A DNA stretch of 64,000 nt from Uloborus plumipes. Lineage: Eukaryota; Arthropoda; Arachnida; Araneae; Uloboridae. Both the position numbers and the translations under genes were made by a program. Location: the NCBI GenBank assembly GCA_038373865.1, contig JAXGGA010002184.1, forward strand, positions 62,001 through 126,000, given 5' to 3'. The notes under the pieces were generated by a model that saw nothing but the letters and a program-made list of their open reading frames with translations, was not told the DNA's origin and did not search any database. The stretch's first letter is position 1; every line of letters begins with the position of its first letter. This document shows positions 60,247-64,000 of the stretch, piece after piece.

Positions 60247-60525
60247 TAGCGGTTTTTAATACGTTTTATTAGTTTCATATGTGGGGTTGTAACTTGTATG
60301 TATGTATGTAACTCTGATTAAAGGATAAATTTGCCGTTCTTTGCAAATATAAAAGTAATGTACTTAATATTATTAATACTAAAGGCTAAACTATATTACA
60401 TGTGGAAGTATTATAAGTGCATGTAAACTTAGCAGATATTCAATAGTTTTGAAAATCTTCTTTTTAGTTTGATTAACTCTAAAAGCTTATTTTTTAGTTT
60501 TTCAAAACTATATTTAGCATTATTG
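60247..60525 (+). repeat. Dispersed repeat, related to 37125 and 61400
   Basis: GGTTTTTAATACG, GTATGTAACTCTGATTAAA, AAACTATATTACATG and TTAGTTTTTCAAAACTATATT occur in the same order as at 37125-37520. Single-unit copy. Confidence 0.6.
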
Positions 60526-60581
60526 ATGCTGAGTTCTGTGTAGTTCAGTTCTTTTAAAGTCGGAAGACCAAAAGTCCACAC

Positions 60582-61282
60582 CAGTGGCGTACCTATGGGG
60601 GGTGTTTTGGGGACAAACCCCCCCCCCCCCCCCCGAAACGTTGGTCCAAAAATGCAAAAATGAGATGAAAAAATATAAAACTCCTAGAATGAAAAAGTAC
60701 GATTCTCCAGCGAATATCATTGTGTTACAGACTTCATTGCCACCCCCCTCCCCTTCCCAGAATCATTAAGGATTGTCTTTTTTAGGAAATAAATGTCAAA
60801 AATTTCCGGAGGTAGGCCTCTAAACCTCCCATTATGATCCAAATTTGTCTGAAATTGCGTTTTTGGAACTGAAATTTCGAAAAAATCGCTGGGAAGAATT
60901 TCTGTATCCTATCATTTTCTTTCACATTATTAAAAATGGCCGGCAATCGTGTTTTACTGACTGAGGAAGAGATCGAACATCACCAAGATAGTCTAGAATG
61001 GAGTTTTTAGAGGTACAATTTATGAAAATTTCCGGGGGCGAACCCCCGGACCCCCTTCCATTTTTCTACAGTAATATTTCTTTACTCTTTAAAAAGCTGT
61101 CTGGTTTTTCGAACTTCGGAAGTACGCATTTTCAAGTGCGTATTATATATATATATACACACATACATACATGCAAAGTGTGGGTAAAAAGGGGTTGCCC
61201 CCCCCCCCCCCCGCCGTTTTTTTAACCTCGTGACGACTTAGAATATAACCCCCCCTGAAACCAACGAGTAGTTACGCCACTG
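60582..61282. mobile_element. 701-bp hAT element with perfect 8-bp TSD
   Basis: CAGTGGCGTACC at the left and GTTACGCCACTG at the right are hAT-type inverted ends, and GTCCACAC lies exactly outside both (60574-60581, 61283-61290). The interior carries C-runs (60619-60634, 61199-61213), a short TA/CACA array and repeated TTTCCGG(A/G)GG phrases. No transposase was recognised. Confidence 0.93.
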
Positions 61283-61399
61283 GTCCACACAAAAGCGTAA
61301 GTTTAATTCATTTAGATTTTGGAATGAAATGAAGAATATTTATTTTCTGTAGTTTCAAATTTTTGTTTCAATAATTTTGAAAATCATAGGGAAATCAGA

Positions 61400-61740
61400 G
61401 TATCATGATATATCTTGATTTACTCTAAAAAGCGCATTTTTTGGTTTTTTTAAACTATAATTAAGATTATTAATACACTTTTATGAGTTTCACATGTGGA
61501 TTTGTTTGTTTTTTGTATGTAACTCTGAATAAAAGATAAAATTCACGTTCTTTACAAATATAAAAGTAATATTTAACACTATTATTAATTCTAAAAGGCT
61601 GAACTATATTACATGTTGATGTATTATATAAGTTCCATGTGAACTTATAATACATCATGGTTTAAAGCTCTTTATAGTTTGATTAACTCTAAAAACGTAT
61701 TTAGTTTTTTTAACTATGATTTAATTATTAGTCTGAATTT
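61400..61740 (+). repeat. Dispersed repeat, third copy
   Basis: The same blocks as at 37125 and 60247 (GTATGTAACTCTGAATAAAA, AAATTCACGTTCTTT, GATTAACTCTAAAAACGTAT) occur after the hAT element. The copy at 60247 lies just before it. Confidence 0.6.
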
Positions 61741-61993
61741 TAACGAGATTACTTTGAAAAAAGCAAGTGGCCCAGCAGACAAATGCATATGGATGTTGTT
61801 GAGGTTAATTAGAGGGGGTCTCACCAGCCTTAATGTATCGTGTGGTTTGTTAATTGATTGAAATACGAGACGTGGTGAATTTTGCAGCAACAAAAAGAAG
61901 GCGAGTTCATTTGTTCTTCCACTTACTGATGGTGTAACTCCGCGTTTGGTGACCTTCTACAGAAAAATTGATGGCGTAACAACAAGTGAGCAT

Positions 61994-62305
61994 TACTGTC
62001 TGATTTTCTGAGTTAAAACTTTCCGCGTATTTATGCATGCTTCAGGTCTTCTCTGATCTTACCGAAAAGGGGTGATAGGTAAGATAACAATATGGGGAAG
62101 AATAATTAAGGAGCATTTTGAGCCGTAATCAAACAAAGTGGAGCGATGCTAATTTCAAATACATAGTTTAGCTGAATATGTCAGAAGGATAGCAAATACA
62201 AATTTGAAATTAAAAACTTCGGAAAACTCCCAACAACAACCCATCACCCCTTTTTTAAGTGGAATGGTTCGTGAGTGATAGGCGCGGCTCACAAGAATGA
62301 ACAGT
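61994..62305 (-). mobile_element. ACTGTCYG-family element copy C
   Basis: ACTGTCTGATTTTCTGAG to GAATGAACAGT, 312 bp, contains all blocks of the family and an uninterrupted CCCTTTTTTAAGTGG, the empty-site counterpart of the nested MITE at 32719. Confidence 0.75.
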
Positions 62306-62547
62306 ATAGCAGTGGATTTAAATTTTCGTAAAAATGAAAATGCTGCAAGGAAATAACAGCTGTATCAATTCATAATGATCTACAACACACCAGATGTGTC
62401 GCACCTATGCCACTTCAATATAAAATACAATTTTTAATTATGATCGGAGTTTGATCAATCCTTTTGCACTTGGGAAACATTTCTAGGCATGTATTTGAAC
62501 TTTATTCCTTGAATTTTCAAATATGGATTTTTTTTTTGCAAACCGCA

Positions 62548-62641
62548 GTCGGCCACCTTGTCTAGTGGTCAGAGAAGTTTGACCGGATGGGGAGGATCCG
62601 GGTTCGAACCCCAGCTCGGAAGTCGGACTTCAGGCCAAATT
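62548..62641 (+). mobile_element. tRNA-derived SINE head
   Basis: GTCGGCCACCTTGTCTAGTG, GTCAGAGAAGTTTGACC and GGGTTCGAACCCC (B box at 62600-62612) show a tRNA-like promoter, close to the head at 33308. A segment GGAAGTCGGACTTCAGGCCA AATTAC follows, directly joined to family element copy D. The same segment reappears beyond it at 62957-62983. Confidence 0.7.
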
Positions 62642-62952
62642 ACTGTCCGTCCTTGAAAACCGCGCCTAGCACTCGGGAACCATTCCACTTAAAAAAAGGG
62701 GTGATGGGCTGTGAATGGGAACTTTCCGCAGTTTTCAATTTAAAACTTGCATTTGCTATCCTTTTGACACACCCAACTAAACTATATATTTGAAATTAGC
62801 ATCGTTTTACATTGTTTCATACGGCTCAAATTGCTTCTTAATATTCCTCCCCTGATTGTTATCTTACCTATCACCCCTGTTTTAGTAAGATCAGAGAAGA
62901 CCTGATGCATGCGTAAATACGCGAAAGGTTTTAGCTAAGAAAATCAGACAGT
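62642..62952 (+). mobile_element. ACTGTCYG-family element copy D
   Basis: 311 bp from ACTGTCCGTCCTTGAAAAC to AAAATCAGACAGT, in inverse orientation to copies A, B, C and E. It lies between two direct copies of a GAAGTCGGACTTCA-containing segment of about 25 bp, so it either inserted into a duplicated SINE tail or caused a large duplication. Confidence 0.75.
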
Positions 62953-62956
62953 ACTG

Positions 62957-63812
62957 TGGAAGTCGGACTTCAAGCCAAATTACAGTATAGTTAGAAAAGT
63001 AAAGCAGCGGAGCTTAAATTGCCAACCAGTTGGCACAAGACAACGAGATTAACGGTACAGCAGTGGATGCAGAAGTTAGACGTTTATATTTTAATGCTTG
63101 AAAAGTAAAATTCGATTGAACAACGCATTATTGTACGAAATTCGCATAGATCTGCAGACACGTATTTCGGGGCAACAAGAAACTCCTTATTCAATGCAAC
63201 GAAGTTTGAGCTTTTGGATGACTTTTCATCGTAAAAGCTCATATTTCGTGACACCCTGACGCAAAAGGAACTATGTCTTTAAAAGTAAATGAATGTGTCC
63301 ACGAAAAGACATTCTGTTTCGAATTGTGACTGTACGATAAACTGTAAATTGCACAAAAACAGTTTAAGAACACGGAACAATAGCAACCTTGAACCCTGAT
63401 GTCGCTTCAAACTACTGCGATACATTGTTAGCAGCGGCATCGATCTCGCAACACTGCAGTCTAACCTACAGACAAATGAATTAATTCAATAAAACCACAC
63501 ACGGAAGGCTTGGATCACTCAATTTCTTCACAGTATTATTCAATTCTCCTTCAGGAGGAAAATAAAATATTTTTAAAAAGGTTCACAATTGGTCTTCAAG
63601 GACGTTAAAGTTTGCCGGATGTCGATTTGTGCTATCTTTCGAGTACAGGCAGAAGCTGATGCCAGACAGGAAATTAAAAGTTGGATTCAGTAGGTTCATT
63701 TCTGTCCAACTGTTGCCACTCGAAGCGGCTTTCAGAGAAAAAATGGTACGGTTTGCGCAGAGCTTATGACGAGTCAAAGCAAAACAAACTGGCACCTCTC
63801 AATGAAGTTTTT
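62957..63812. other. Unannotated stretch
   Basis: Starts with the second GGAAGTCGGACTTCAAGCC copy. The remainder shows no recognised gene or repeat; the open frame on the minus strand at 63583-63795 has no known motif. Confidence 0.4.
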
Positions 63813-64000
63813 CTATCTGATTTTCTTTGGTAAAACCTTCCACGTATTTACGCATGCGTCAGGTCTTCTCTGATCTTACCAAAATAGGGGTGATAGGTAA
63901 GATAACAATAAGGGGAAGAACAATAAGAAGCATTTTGAGCCGTATCAAACAACGTAGAATGATGCTAATTTCAAATACATAGTTTAGTTGAATGTGTCAA
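63813..64000 (-). mobile_element. ACTGTCYG-family element copy E (cut by window end)
   Basis: TATCTGATTTTCTTTGG, ACGCATGCGTCAGGTCTTCT, AATAGGGGTGATAGGTAAGAT and GATGCTAATTTCAAATACAT follow the family order. Its first bases deviate from ACTGTCTG. Confidence 0.7.

Overview
The window is eukaryotic nuclear DNA, AT-rich and intron-rich. It is dominated by degraded DNA transposons. The gene content (a class I Rab11-FIP, an FYB/ADAP-type adaptor), the very small exons, and the mix of Tc1/mariner, pogo, hAT, Helitron and tRNA-derived repeats point to an invertebrate, most likely an arthropod. A chelicerate is possible, but the sequence alone does not settle this.

Layout. (1) At 1-1213 (+) are the last two coding exons of a Rab11 family-interacting protein, ending with its Rab11-binding domain. 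(2) At 1.2-9.8 kb is intergenic or 3'UTR sequence with small palindromic MITEs and a 2.4-kb TTAGGGTGGTTCA-ended transposon inserted in a (TA)n tract. (3) At 9842-29544 (-) is one convergent gene of at least 11 coding exons. Joined, they encode about 616 residues of an FYB/ADAP/PRAM1-like adaptor: a proline-rich N-terminus, several EELY-type tyrosine motifs each on its own small exon, a basic coiled segment, a helically extended SH3 (hSH3) domain, and a tail with two more tyrosine motifs. Two of its exons each carry a 1-nt frame disruption in a short homopolymer. Its introns hold a Tc1 element, hAT-type elements, LINE tails and a nested MITE. (4) At 29.6-64 kb no host gene was found. The region is a mosaic of mobile elements: a five-copy family of about 310 bp with ACTGTCYG ends, a GC-rich MITE nested in one of these copies, tRNA-like SINE heads, hAT MITEs with 8-bp target duplications, a 651-bp snapback element, two further Tc1-like elements (one with an intact DD36E-type transposase), a pogo-like element with transposase remnants, a Helitron, and three elements (one is intronic, at 17.9 kb) sharing GGGYGATTCTC ends and 4-bp NTAT target duplications.

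How the parts relate. The two host genes are tail-to-tail. Rab11-FIPs act in recycling-endosome traffic. FYB-type proteins link tyrosine-kinase signalling to adhesion and actin. Nothing in the sequence shows that the two genes are functionally coupled. The repeats show clear nesting orders (pogo-type in hAT at 55 kb, MITE in MITE at 32.7 kb, GGGYGATTCTC element in hAT at 17.9 kb), so relative insertion ages can be read. No bacterial, CRISPR or ordinary viral content was seen.
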